Assembly (NCBI GenBank): GCA_964348275.1 | Contig: CAYGBT010000011.1 | Location: 22,754-86,753, forward strand | DNA from: CSP1-5 sp964348275 | GTDB taxonomy: Bacteria > Methylomirabilota > Methylomirabilia > Methylomirabilales > CSP1-5 | DNA: 64,000 bases | Reading direction: 5' to 3' | Part shown: positions 8,861 through 15,992 of the stretch, piece by piece | Numbering within the stretch: the stretch's first letter is position 1 | How the letters are laid out: each line of letters opens with the position of its first letter | Program-made: the position numbers and the translations under genes | The notes under the pieces: generated by a model | Seen by the model: the letters and a program-made list of their open reading frames with translations, nothing else | Database searches by the model: none | What the model was told of the DNA's origin: nothing

Positions 8861-9815
8861 ACTTGCCACTGTCGTTGAACTCCATCGTTTTACCGCTCAG
8901 CGGGAGGTGCACCGGAATTTTAACCGCGTTCTTGAAAGTTTCGGTCTTGCTGCCCGACAGCAGCTTGCCGTCCTTCGTCGCGACCTCGTTGGCGTGCGAG
9001 GCGATTACTGCGTTCGGTTTAACCATCTCGTTTATGACATAGGCCGCTTCCGTTGGGCCGGTGGTGAACGTGCCACCAATATTGATAACAGCCAGATTAG
9101 CCTTGTAGAAACGCCGCACGACGAGATCCTGCTCCGCCGTGACTCCGGTATCGCCGGATAGATAGACGACAAGCCCATTGGTGAACTGCACCACATAGCC
9201 TCCTGGCGGGCCGACATAGGCAGTGAGGCCGTTTGCCTTCAGCGCCTCGGCATGCTCCTTCTCGAGAAATGCTGGGTTAAGGCCGTTGCTGTGTACTGCG
9301 GGGACACTGGCAACGCCAACGCCGCCGACCTTGTACATCGCGCCAAAGCGCACGACCTGGACCTGCTTGCGGTCGCCGCCCGCGGTTCCGACCTTTCGCG
9401 CGAAGAACGCGGCCATTTCACCGCCCAGAAGGAACTTGGCTTTCTTTGCAACGACAATGTTTACGGTGTTGGAGTCCGGCGTCACCTTGACCGAGAAATC
9501 CGGCTTCCCGCAGGTGCCGGCATTGGCGGCCGGTTGATGAACATCGCCCAGATGGTCACCGTGGACGTGGCTCAGCAGCACGGCGTCGATTTTGCCGAGC
9601 CGCGGATCGTTCGGGCCACGTACGGTACGCCCGGGGTCATAGAGGATCCGCGTGCCGTCGGGATCTTCCAACACGAGAGCGCGGTCAAGCCTACAGAATT
9701 CCCCATCATGGCTTCCCAAAGGGGTGATTTTCACAGTCGCCGCTCCGGCAGTCTGTGCCATCATGCCGGCGAACCCAACGGATAGTGCCGCCAGAATTAC
9801 AGATAGTCTCTTCAT
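8844..9815 (-). CDS. Secreted metallo-beta-lactamase-fold hydrolase (UlaG-like)
   Basis: A 323-residue protein when begun at the ATG at 9815, chosen because AAGGAGAG lies just upstream and it creates a clean signal peptide (MKRLSVILAALSVGFAGMM...AGAA). The metal motif HVHGDHLGD is intact, with further ligands in LSGDTGVT and ASHANEV near the C-terminus, as in the L-ascorbate-6-phosphate lactonase (UlaG)-like branch. It would act in the periplasm; the substrate is unknown. The next gene upstream is also a small secreted hydrolase. Confidence 0.85.
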   Translation of the reverse strand: MKRLSVILAALSVGFAGMMAQTAGAATVKITPLGSHDGEFCRLDRALVLEDPDGTRILYDPGRTVRGPNDPRLGKIDAVLLSHVHGDHLGDVHQPAANAGTCGKPDFSVKVTPDSNTVNIVVAKKAKFLLGGEMAAFFARKVGTAGGDRKQVQVVRFGAMYKVGGVGVASVPAVHSNGLNPAFLEKEHAEALKANGLTAYVGPPGGYVVQFTNGLVVYLSGDTGVTAEQDLVVRRFYKANLAVINIGGTFTTGPTEAAYVINEMVKPNAVIASHANEVATKDGKLLSGSKTETFKNAVKIPVHLPLSGKTMEFNDSGKCVAGC

Positions 9816-10076
9816 CGATCTCTCCTTCGTGTGGTAGGGAAAAGGGTGTCCAAGTGCTTTTTCGCAGCTTGCCGTCTGGTTTTTTCGAGATCTGCTCCGC
9901 GATTCACCGACGAGGTGTCTCCCGCCCTTCGCCTCGATCTGCTTTTGAAATTCCTCCCTCGCGATCATGCAGCCCCGCAGAAGGAAATTGTTCTCCGACC
10001 CCAATTTCTTCCTTATGGCGGCGCAAGATCAACGTCAAGAATTACGTATGGTGTCCCCGGAATTCCTGTTCAATTG

Positions 10077-10751
10077 TCAGGGGTTGGTACGGGGCTTGGC
10101 GAATTCGGCGGCAAGCCGGGCCCACTCCTTCGGCGATACTCGCGCTCGCGCCGAGAACCCCCCGTTGCCGTCCAGGGCGAATACGATGACCTCGGCCTCC
10201 CCGGGGTATTCGCCGGTGGCGGTGCGGAGCACGTTGCCGTGCGCCACTAAGACCGTGTTGGTGCCCGCCTCCGGGGGCAGCGACAGCCACCGGCGAGTGC
10301 GCGTGGCGACGGCCGATTCGCCCCCGAAAAATTCGGCCACCCGCATGTTGATAATATCGGTCGTGGTCTCCACGGGCCCGAGCGCCATCGCGCGCGCTGT
10401 CTCCACCGTGCGACAGTACGGGCTCGCCAGCACCCGCCCCACGGGAATACCGAGCCCGCGGATCGCCTCCCCGATGCGGCGGGCGGTCTCGCGGCCGGCC
10501 GGGGTGAGCTGGCGCATCTTCTTCGGATCGCAGCTCACCCAGTCGCCCGCCCCGACCACATGGTCGTTCGTCGCCCAGTCGGTGGCCGCGTGGCGAAAGT
10601 AGAGATTGTATCCGCCCGCGCGCAACGCATCAACGAGCGCCTCTCCCACAAGGTGCGCCTTGTCTTGGGCCGCGGCAACATCGAGGAGGGCGAGCGCCCC
10701 CAGCAGAAGGGCAGCGGCGGCGCACGCCACGGAACGCTTGAGTCTATCCAT
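10077..10751 (-). CDS. Secreted histidine phosphatase superfamily protein
   Basis: A 224-residue protein starting at 10751, where GAGGGG precedes the ATG and a signal peptide begins (SVACAAAALLLGALALLDVAAAQ). The catalytic motif is atypical: the usual RHG is FRHAATDW, so the His is kept and the Gly lost, as in the periplasmic Ais/SixA-like clade. Other residues fit: LTPAGRETARRIGEAI, VLASPYCRTVETA and the second catalytic His in VLVAHGNVL. It probably removes phosphate from an unknown periplasmic substrate. Confidence 0.82.
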   Translation of the reverse strand: MDRLKRSVACAAAALLLGALALLDVAAAQDKAHLVGEALVDALRAGGYNLYFRHAATDWATNDHVVGAGDWVSCDPKKMRQLTPAGRETARRIGEAIRGLGIPVGRVLASPYCRTVETARAMALGPVETTTDIINMRVAEFFGGESAVATRTRRWLSLPPEAGTNTVLVAHGNVLRTATGEYPGEAEVIVFALDGNGGFSARARVSPKEWARLAAEFAKPRTNP

Positions 10752-10983
10752 TTCGTGTATTCCCCTCGTCAGGGTAAGACCCGAGTACTTCTCCGCGGCT
10801 CGCCGACCCGGTCTTTCGCGGTCGGCCGCGCGACTCACAGACCAAACGTCTCCGCAACCGAGGCCGTCCCCAGAAGGACGACAAAAAATCAATCTGTCCC
10901 CATTTTCGTTAACCGAGTTTGCATCGACCGGGTACGTTATGTGGTTCGAATCAATCTCCGCAGATGTGAGTGCGCTATCTAGA

Positions 10984-11018
10984 GGGGTCCATCCGACGGC
11001 AATGCAAGACCGGACCCC
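10984..11018 (-). terminator. Hairpin downstream of the amidohydrolase gene
   Basis: GGGGTCC (10984-10990) and GGACCCC (11012-11018) form a 7-base stem 25 bases past the stop of the minus-strand amidohydrolase. There is no T tract, so termination is only a possibility. Confidence 0.25.
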
Positions 11019-11042
11019 GCGCCTCCAGTGATCTTCATTCGT

Positions 11043-12353
11043 TTAACCGATAGATACGCTTAGCCTCTCATACCCAATTTTGCGAGCCAGATCTTTTTCC
11101 AGGGAAGACAGCAACTCGTTCGCACCCTCACGTTGTATTCGGGTACGTTGCTCAAACACCAATGGTGCATTCGACTGACCTGAAAAGTTCTCAGAAACAA
11201 CAAAGCTGTCTGTTCCCAGAACAAATCGATCTGGGTACTGCTTAAAGACTTTTATCCAGGAATAATTCATTCCAGTTTTTGGATGCCACACCGGATCGGT
11301 GTCTGGTTTGTTGACTGTTCTAATGCTGAAGAACAAATTAGGGTGCTTATCAAGCATTTTTTGTACCAGTTTCGACGTATACCAGCCAACAGGATCGGAA
11401 CCTGCATGCGCCCAAACGAATATTGCATTTCGATTATGGGAGAGAAGTCGTTCGAAGGCTGTTATGTTTTCTTTCAGTATCGGTGGATTGTTTGGTGAAG
11501 TAAGATGTGAGGGTGTCTTAACATCTTTTGGTATGGGATCAAAATGCATATCAATAGGTACATTATGCTCCGCTGCTATATCCGCAAGTAGTAGAAGTAA
11601 TGGGTGATCAGTAGGTACCCATTCATAGCCGTGGCTAGGATTGAGCGATACATGGTGTGCAGCAATTTCACCAAAACCTTTTGCACCGCTTGCAATTATT
11701 TTTTCTGCTGTCTCCTTGAATCTGTTTCGCAGCTCGTCTGATACCACAGACGAATGGCCAGCGGCTTGTATCATTGGATTCAATGTGCCGCCGCCACCCA
11801 TGATTATGATTCGAGAACCATACTTATCTGCTAGACCTGAGATGGATTCGACATCAAAGTTCTGGCGGGGTCGTGGAGGCGGCATCGCGATTATCTTTCC
11901 TATTCCCACTTCATCCATAATTTTTATTGCCCTTTGTGCGGCTTTATCAAATCCGTCAAGGTCTCCCTTATTGGCAATAAGATGGAAGTGAACATCTATC
12001 CAACCTTCTTTTTCTTGCGGCTTGTTATTATCATCGGCTGATGCCCCCATAGGCGGAGCCGGTGGGGCCCCACCAAGCTGGCACCCAGCCTGTGTCTCGC
12101 GAAAATCCTTTATCTCTTCAAGAGTAACGTAGCCATCATTGTGTGCATCAATGCGCCGGAAGACGTGCGGGGGTTGCATCCACTCATCAGCACTAATACG
12201 GCCGTCGCCGTCATTATCCATTCTGTTTATGACCATCTGGGGCGGCGGTTCGGCCCAGATTAGATCCACACATAGAAAGCATGCGAGCATGACGGTCCCG
12301 ATATAAAATGATCTTCTAAGTAAATGTATGCTTGCGATGTTCATCATTCTCAT
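11043..12353 (-). CDS. EF-hand plus amidohydrolase_2 fusion, exported
   Basis: A 436-residue protein if begun at the ATG at 12353 (two more ATGs at 12347 and 12344). Residues about 8-35 form a membrane signal (SFYIGTVMLACFLCVDLIWA). Two EF-hand loops follow, DNDGDGRISADE and DAHNDGYVTLEE, both with ideal calcium ligands. An amidohydrolase-2 TIM barrel starts at WIDVHFHL (HxH) and continues with IDMHFDP, VWAHAGSDP and LGTDSFVV, supplying the metal His and Asp residues. It probably acts outside the cytoplasm on an unknown substrate. Codons look AT-richer than neighbouring genes, suggesting transfer. The same leader found before the collagen-like gene lies 38 bases upstream. Confidence 0.82.
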   Translation of the reverse strand: MRMMNIASIHLLRRSFYIGTVMLACFLCVDLIWAEPPPQMVINRMDNDGDGRISADEWMQPPHVFRRIDAHNDGYVTLEEIKDFRETQAGCQLGGAPPAPPMGASADDNNKPQEKEGWIDVHFHLIANKGDLDGFDKAAQRAIKIMDEVGIGKIIAMPPPRPRQNFDVESISGLADKYGSRIIIMGGGGTLNPMIQAAGHSSVVSDELRNRFKETAEKIIASGAKGFGEIAAHHVSLNPSHGYEWVPTDHPLLLLLADIAAEHNVPIDMHFDPIPKDVKTPSHLTSPNNPPILKENITAFERLLSHNRNAIFVWAHAGSDPVGWYTSKLVQKMLDKHPNLFFSIRTVNKPDTDPVWHPKTGMNYSWIKVFKQYPDRFVLGTDSFVVSENFSGQSNAPLVFEQRTRIQREGANELLSSLEKDLARKIGYERLSVSIG

Positions 12354-12390
12354 CCGGACATCGGCTCCGTGGAACGGATAAGACCTAAGG

Positions 12391-12437
12391 ATAAGAACTC
12401 CCTTGTGGACGGCAGCAGGGTAACGAGGCAGGCGCTT
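12391..12437 (-). promoter_or_regulatory. Leader motif copy 2, in front of the EF-hand amidohydrolase
   Basis: On the minus strand this reads AAGCGCCTGCCTCGTTACCC, CTGCTGCCGTCCACAAGGGA and GTTCTTA in sequence. About 40 of 48 aligned positions match copy 1 at 14530-14577, with one single-base gap. Both copies can pair CCCT with AGGG around a loop that keeps GCC(A/G)TCC. Its position 38 bases before the amidohydrolase start suggests a cis-acting 5' leader. I do not recognise the family. Confidence 0.5.
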
Positions 12438-12735
12438 GGTTGTTGAGAGGAAGATTTTCTTGAACTCCGCATCTCTGGCTGTAAAACAAAGCACCCCTCC
12501 CAGGCCATGCTCCGCGTGAAAGGGGGTTTGAATTTGGTGTTGCGCCGTCGACTGTGGCTGAAGGTGGCCGGGGGCTATAATTGATGTCCCGGTTCATGTA
12601 ACTACCTCTATGACTTATATGACTTATTGGCTCTGCCACTCGAAGTGTCGCCCCGAGGTGCATCCCTCTTACGCTGTATGTGTGCCGCATGTCAAGAAAA
12701 AAGATGACATTTATCATAACACACTATGCCAACGG
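12438..12735 (-). other. Intergenic part of the accessory island
   Basis: This gap lies between leader copy 2 and the end of the PqqD-like gene. It holds a TTGACA hexamer on the minus strand (12695 down to 12690) without a convincing -10, a short direct repeat (AAGTCATATAAGTCATA) and a Pro/Ser/Asn-rich reading frame starting at 12597 that I do not accept as a gene. Nothing else is seen. Confidence 0.3.
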
Positions 12736-13209
12736 TCATCTTTTTGAGAGCTTGAACTGGCACGAGAGAGCACATGAGATGCAGGGTTGCTTGACACCGG
12801 AATGGGACACTGATAGGACAAGCTCAGAAAAGAAAAGGTGACAGGCTGCTTTTCCGAAAGTCTTGCTCTTCGCCACCCGGTTAGGATCAGAGCGGAGCAT
12901 GGATGGAAAATGGGGATAGATTTTTTTTGTTGTCGCGGAAACAATCAAGGATCTGGAAAGCATTTTCCGCAGAATCCCGGAGACGTCCTCGGTTACCTGC
13001 TGCAGTGAGACATCCGGGAAGGCTTGATGGACAGTCTCAATCACGTCCTCCTCGGTAACGGGCTCGGCGACCATCTGCCAGATTGCCGAGCCAAGCTCAT
13101 TCAGATAGAACACGGTTTCCGACTGCGCATCGACAAGGAACAGCGACCCGTCAAGTTCACGCTGTACGATCCCGGGTGTTCGGGTATAGCAGATATCAGC
13201 CTGCAGCAC
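12736..13209 (-). CDS. PqqD-like protein with a Cys-containing tail
   Basis: A 157-residue protein. Residues 1-92 have the PqqD (RiPP recognition element) layout: GIVQRELDGSLFLVDAQSET, VFYLNELGSAIWQMV, then helices (VTEEDVIETVHQAFPDVSLQQVTEDV shown in part: VTEEDVIETVHQAFPDV) and LRKMLSRSLI. PqqD domains bind leader peptides of ribosomally made natural products and hand them to modifying enzymes. The 65-residue extension, with three Cys in KQPCISCALSCQF, is longer than usual and may result from a lost stop codon. It overlaps the HprK-like gene by 14 bases, so the two are translationally coupled. Confidence 0.75.
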   Translation of the reverse strand: MLQADICYTRTPGIVQRELDGSLFLVDAQSETVFYLNELGSAIWQMVAEPVTEEDVIETVHQAFPDVSLQQVTEDVSGILRKMLSRSLIVSATTKKIYPHFPSMLRSDPNRVAKSKTFGKAACHLFFSELVLSVSHSGVKQPCISCALSCQFKLSKR

Positions 13210-14110
13210 GGCTTATGACTTCCTCCCGGACTTTTTCGATTGCTATGCGATCACGGCCTTCGGGTAAACCGAAGGCGTCAATCAACAGATCTGCCGCCTC
13301 CTGTAAGGTCTCGTAACGCAGACGATAACACGGTGCGTTTGTTACAACTGCATACAAACATTCTACTATGTCCAGGGCTGGATTCTGACGCGCGAAGTTC
13401 CTTAAGATGACGTCTTTGAGCATGTGCCCGCGATCCGTTTCCACCAGAGCCGGCGCTTCCCCGGACCCCCATTCCAGAACCACAATCCCGCGAATCGGTG
13501 CGGTCTCCTCCAAGGGGGCATGCTCACTTCTTTTTAACTTAACGTATTGATAGCGCGCGCTGCCGGGGCCCCTTCTGCGGTCGATATATTCTCGAAAATG
13601 CCGGTCTGCACTCTGCGGCAAAGGCAGACGCAACCTAGGCAGGATTCCCAGGGCCATTCCCGTATGATCGGATTTCCGGATCGGCAATACATCATCCGCA
13701 TAGAGCTTGCCACCACAGGAGGCGAGCTTGACCGATAGGATACTCTTACCAGCCCGATAAGTGCTCGGAAAAATCACCAACCCGCCCCTAAACTCAACGG
13801 CGGCACAGTGCAGGCAGAGGAGATCCGGGTGATCCGCCACATAGGCGTGAACGAGATCAACGATCAAATCGCAGACCGCGTCAACCGGATCACGGAACAC
13901 GATGGGTTTCTCCAACCACTCCGAGTCGCGCTTGTATCCCTTCCTACTCGATGAAAGACGGATCTGCGGGGTGATGCCCTCGGGAAGACGCACTTCTTCG
14001 ATGCGCCAATCACGAAGTGTCTCCGCCATTACGAGCAGCATGTCCTCACAGCCTTCGGTCGCAATGGGGCGTGACAGTCCTGTGATCGAAAGAAACCTTT
14101 TCATCACCAT
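13196..14110 (-). CDS. HPr kinase-like P-loop protein (HprK-related)
   Basis: A 304-residue protein. The core at about residues 100-150 matches the C-terminal kinase domain of HPr kinase: LHCAAVEFRGGLVIFPSTYR, AGKSILSVKLASCGGKLYAD and DVLPI. The P-loop reads PSTYRAGKS, keeping the GKS but replacing the first Gly of G-x-x-x-x-G-K-S by Ser. No PTS gene is nearby. Known HprK-related families that occur with PqqD-like proteins are thought to serve peptide-modification systems, not carbon control. It lies 80 bases after the collagen-like ORF and overlaps the PqqD gene. The target is unknown; modification of the upstream Thr-rich peptide is a guess. Confidence 0.72.
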   Translation of the reverse strand: MVMKRFLSITGLSRPIATEGCEDMLLVMAETLRDWRIEEVRLPEGITPQIRLSSSRKGYKRDSEWLEKPIVFRDPVDAVCDLIVDLVHAYVADHPDLLCLHCAAVEFRGGLVIFPSTYRAGKSILSVKLASCGGKLYADDVLPIRKSDHTGMALGILPRLRLPLPQSADRHFREYIDRRRGPGSARYQYVKLKRSEHAPLEETAPIRGIVVLEWGSGEAPALVETDRGHMLKDVILRNFARQNPALDIVECLYAVVTNAPCYRLRYETLQEAADLLIDAFGLPEGRDRIAIEKVREEVISRAAG

Positions 14111-14189
14111 CAGATGCTATGCCAATAAAAAGGGGCCTGCGTACAGGCAGGCCCCAGAATGACTACCACCAGAAGGGAAGTCAATCCGT

Positions 14190-14508
14190 TCAGACGTTAC
14201 CGGCCGACCCCTTGTTGCCGGGCTCGGTGGGGCCGGTTGCGCCGGTCGCCCCTGTGGCGCCCGTCGCGCCGGGTTCCACCTGTGACGCCAGTTGCGCCGG
14301 TAGCACCAGTCGCGCCCGTGCCGCCGGTTCCACCAGTTCCACCTGTGCCACCGGCACCACCGCTGGCACGTGCTTCACTCAGCGTCAGCAGTACAGGGGC
14401 GGCATATATTGTGACCGCATAGAGACCGAGCCTCGCCAGGGCCTTGCGGCGGCTTGGATCCAAGGGTTCCTCTCCACTTCGTATCTTTTCATCACGAACT
14501 ATTCTCAT
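14190..14508 (-). pseudogene. Collagen-like Gly-X-X peptide gene with a one-base frameshift
   Basis: From the ATG at 14508, behind GGAGGG with a 7-base gap, it encodes a charged start (MRIVRDEKIRSGEEPLDP), a Tat-like SRRKALARLG, a hydrophobic segment (LYAVTIYAAPVLLTLSEARA), then a Gly-X-X tract: GGA, four GGT, three GAT, GVT, GGT. At 14271-14273 there are three G on the plus strand where two keep frame. As written, the frame leaves the repeat and stops at 14197 (103 residues). With one G fewer, the tract continues as four GAT and GPT and ends EPGNKGSAGNV at 14190 (105 residues). It is the first gene of the HprK/PqqD island and a plausible precursor peptide. Confidence 0.7.
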
Positions 14509-14529
14509 GTTGCTACCCTCCATAAACGG

Positions 14530-14577
14530 CTAAGAGCTCCCTTTTGGATGGCGACAGGGCAACGAGGCCAGGCGCTT
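14530..14577 (-). promoter_or_regulatory. Leader motif copy 1, in front of the collagen-like gene
   Basis: On the minus strand it reads AAGCGCCTGGCCTCGTTGCC, CTGTCGCCATCCAAAAGGGA and GCTCTTAG in sequence, ending 21 bases before the ATG at 14508. It matches copy 2 at 12391-12437 in about 40 of 48 positions. CCCT and AGGG can pair around a loop containing GCCATCC. Two leaders in front of two genes of one island suggest shared control at the RNA or DNA level. Confidence 0.5.
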
Positions 14578-14820
14578 CCTGTCAAGGGAAAAGGGAAAAG
14601 GATACCACAAGATACAGCGGTTATGGGAAAGGTACCCCAAGACATGGACAGTGGGCAGGACGCGGGCGTTCGGCGGATTATAGGAGCCGTGTGGGTCAGT
14701 AATTGAACTTATCCCCTTTTCCCCCTTTTCCCCCCGGACCTCCCGCAAGACAAGCGCATTTCATCTTCGAACAATCGAGCAATGGAGCATTTCGCCTGCA
14801 AAATCACTCTATTGTTCCAC
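14578..14820. repeat. Intergenic region with an inverted outer repeat
   Basis: Between leader copy 1 and the stop-codon hairpin lies non-coding DNA. The segment 14770-14834 contains GAGCAATGGAGCA at 14777-14789 and its inverted partner TGCTCCATTGCTC at 14821-14833, giving a larger stem-loop around AT-rich sequence. The same words surround the second hairpin copy at 30.4-30.55 kb. Confidence 0.5.
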
Positions 14821-14834
14821 TGCTCCATTGCTCC

Positions 14835-14863
14835 AAAGTAAACGCACGTTGTGCGTTTACTTT
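14835..14863 (-). repeat. Stop-codon hairpin repeat, copy 1
   Basis: Perfect 13-base arms (AAAGTAAACGCAC at 14835-14847 and GTGCGTTTACTTT at 14851-14863) flank a 3-base loop. On the minus strand the element begins within the TAA stop of amrS (14864-14862) and is followed by GGAGCAATGGAGCA. An identical stem, with a different loop and the same flanking word, begins in the stop codon of the gene ending at 30404. It could act as a terminator or as a mobile hairpin unit. Confidence 0.75.
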
Positions 14864-15938
14864 ACGACCAGATGCCGGGGATTTTGGTGTGGCAGGAGGG
14901 GCAGGTCCCGTCAGCGGTCACGTGGTTTTGGACGACGTGAAAGCCGACGCGGGCGATGAGCAGGGCCTGGCAGGTGGGGCAGAAGGTGTTTTCGTACTTC
15001 GAGACTCGACCGGGGAGGTTGCCGGCATAGACGTAGCGAAGCCCGGCCGCCTCGCCGATCCGCGCGGCTCGGAGCAGGGTGAACGGGGGGGTATTATCCG
15101 GCTCGGTCATCTTGTAGTCTTTGTGAAACGCGGTGACGTGCCACGGAATGTCAGGGGAGATTGAGACCAAAAACTCTGCCGCTTTCTGCATTTCGTCCTC
15201 CGATTCGTTCCAGCCGGGGACGATGAGGGTCACCACCTCCATCCAAAATCCCATATCGTGGACCATCTGGATCGTCTCGAGGACGCGCTCGAGGACGCCT
15301 CCCAGATACCGGTAGTTCTTCTGTGACATCGACTTGAGATCAATTTTATATCCGTCACACCACGGCCTGAGATACTTGAGGACTTGCTCGGTGGCGTTGC
15401 CATTGCTGATGAAGCAGGTCTTCAGTCCCGCCGCCTTGGCCTCTTGAAAGATCGCCACCGCCCATTCGGCGGTGATCAGCGGCTCGTTGTACGAGCTGCC
15501 CACCACTTGCGCCCCGGAGCGGAGCGCGAGGCCGACCAGGGTCTTCGGGGTGATCGGATCCGGCCGCGATCCGGCTGCCGGGTCGCGAAGGGCCTGCGAG
15601 GTCAGCCAGTTCTGGCAATACGGGCAGTGATAGTCACACCCGAGCATCCCAAAGGTGAGGGTATTCGACCCAGGCAAGAAGTGGTAGAAGGGCTTCTTCT
15701 CGGTGGGATCGCACTGCAGAGCGGCGACGTAACCCCACGGCACGTAGAGGGTCCCTTCCTTGTTGAACCGGACCTTGCAGATTCCTCGCCGGCCATCCCG
15801 GATGAGGCAGCGGTGGCCGCACGCGTAGCAACGCAGCTCGTTTTCAGGAAGCCGCTCGCAGAGTTCCCCCTCCACCGTCTGCCGGTCCAGGACATTGGCT
15901 AAGGGGAGACCCTCGAGATCTTGAGGCTTCAGCGCCAT
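14862..15938 (-). CDS. amrS: AmmeMemoRadiSam-system radical SAM enzyme
   Basis: A 358-residue radical SAM protein. The N-terminal Cys cluster (RCYACGHRCLIRDGRRGICKV, seen as CYACGHRC) and the radical SAM signature CDYHCPYCQNW fit the AmrS family, long annotated as pyruvate formate-lyase activating enzyme-like. A C-terminal zinc-binding pair is visible (CPTCQALL and CPSCH). AmrS proteins occur with Memo and AMMECR1 partners, but neither is in this window. The substrate is unknown. The gene ends inside a hairpin repeat and lies 54 bases after rluD on the same strand. Confidence 0.88.
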   Translation of the reverse strand: MALKPQDLEGLPLANVLDRQTVEGELCERLPENELRCYACGHRCLIRDGRRGICKVRFNKEGTLYVPWGYVAALQCDPTEKKPFYHFLPGSNTLTFGMLGCDYHCPYCQNWLTSQALRDPAAGSRPDPITPKTLVGLALRSGAQVVGSSYNEPLITAEWAVAIFQEAKAAGLKTCFISNGNATEQVLKYLRPWCDGYKIDLKSMSQKNYRYLGGVLERVLETIQMVHDMGFWMEVVTLIVPGWNESEDEMQKAAEFLVSISPDIPWHVTAFHKDYKMTEPDNTPPFTLLRAARIGEAAGLRYVYAGNLPGRVSKYENTFCPTCQALLIARVGFHVVQNHVTADGTCPSCHTKIPGIWS

Positions 15939-15992
15939 CCCGTCACCTGATAAATCATCCTATCATAAATTTACTGCTGGAGGCGTGGGCCT

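Noticed and set aside
10936..10960. GGTTCGAATC resembling a tRNA T-loop
   Set aside because: The flanking bases do not pair to form a T-stem, and no acceptor stem or anticodon arm fits nearby.
12385..12597. Pro/Ser/Asn-rich 70-codon frame after the PqqD-like gene
   Set aside because: It overlaps leader copy 2, has no family, and its composition looks non-coding despite a weak GAGG before the ATG.
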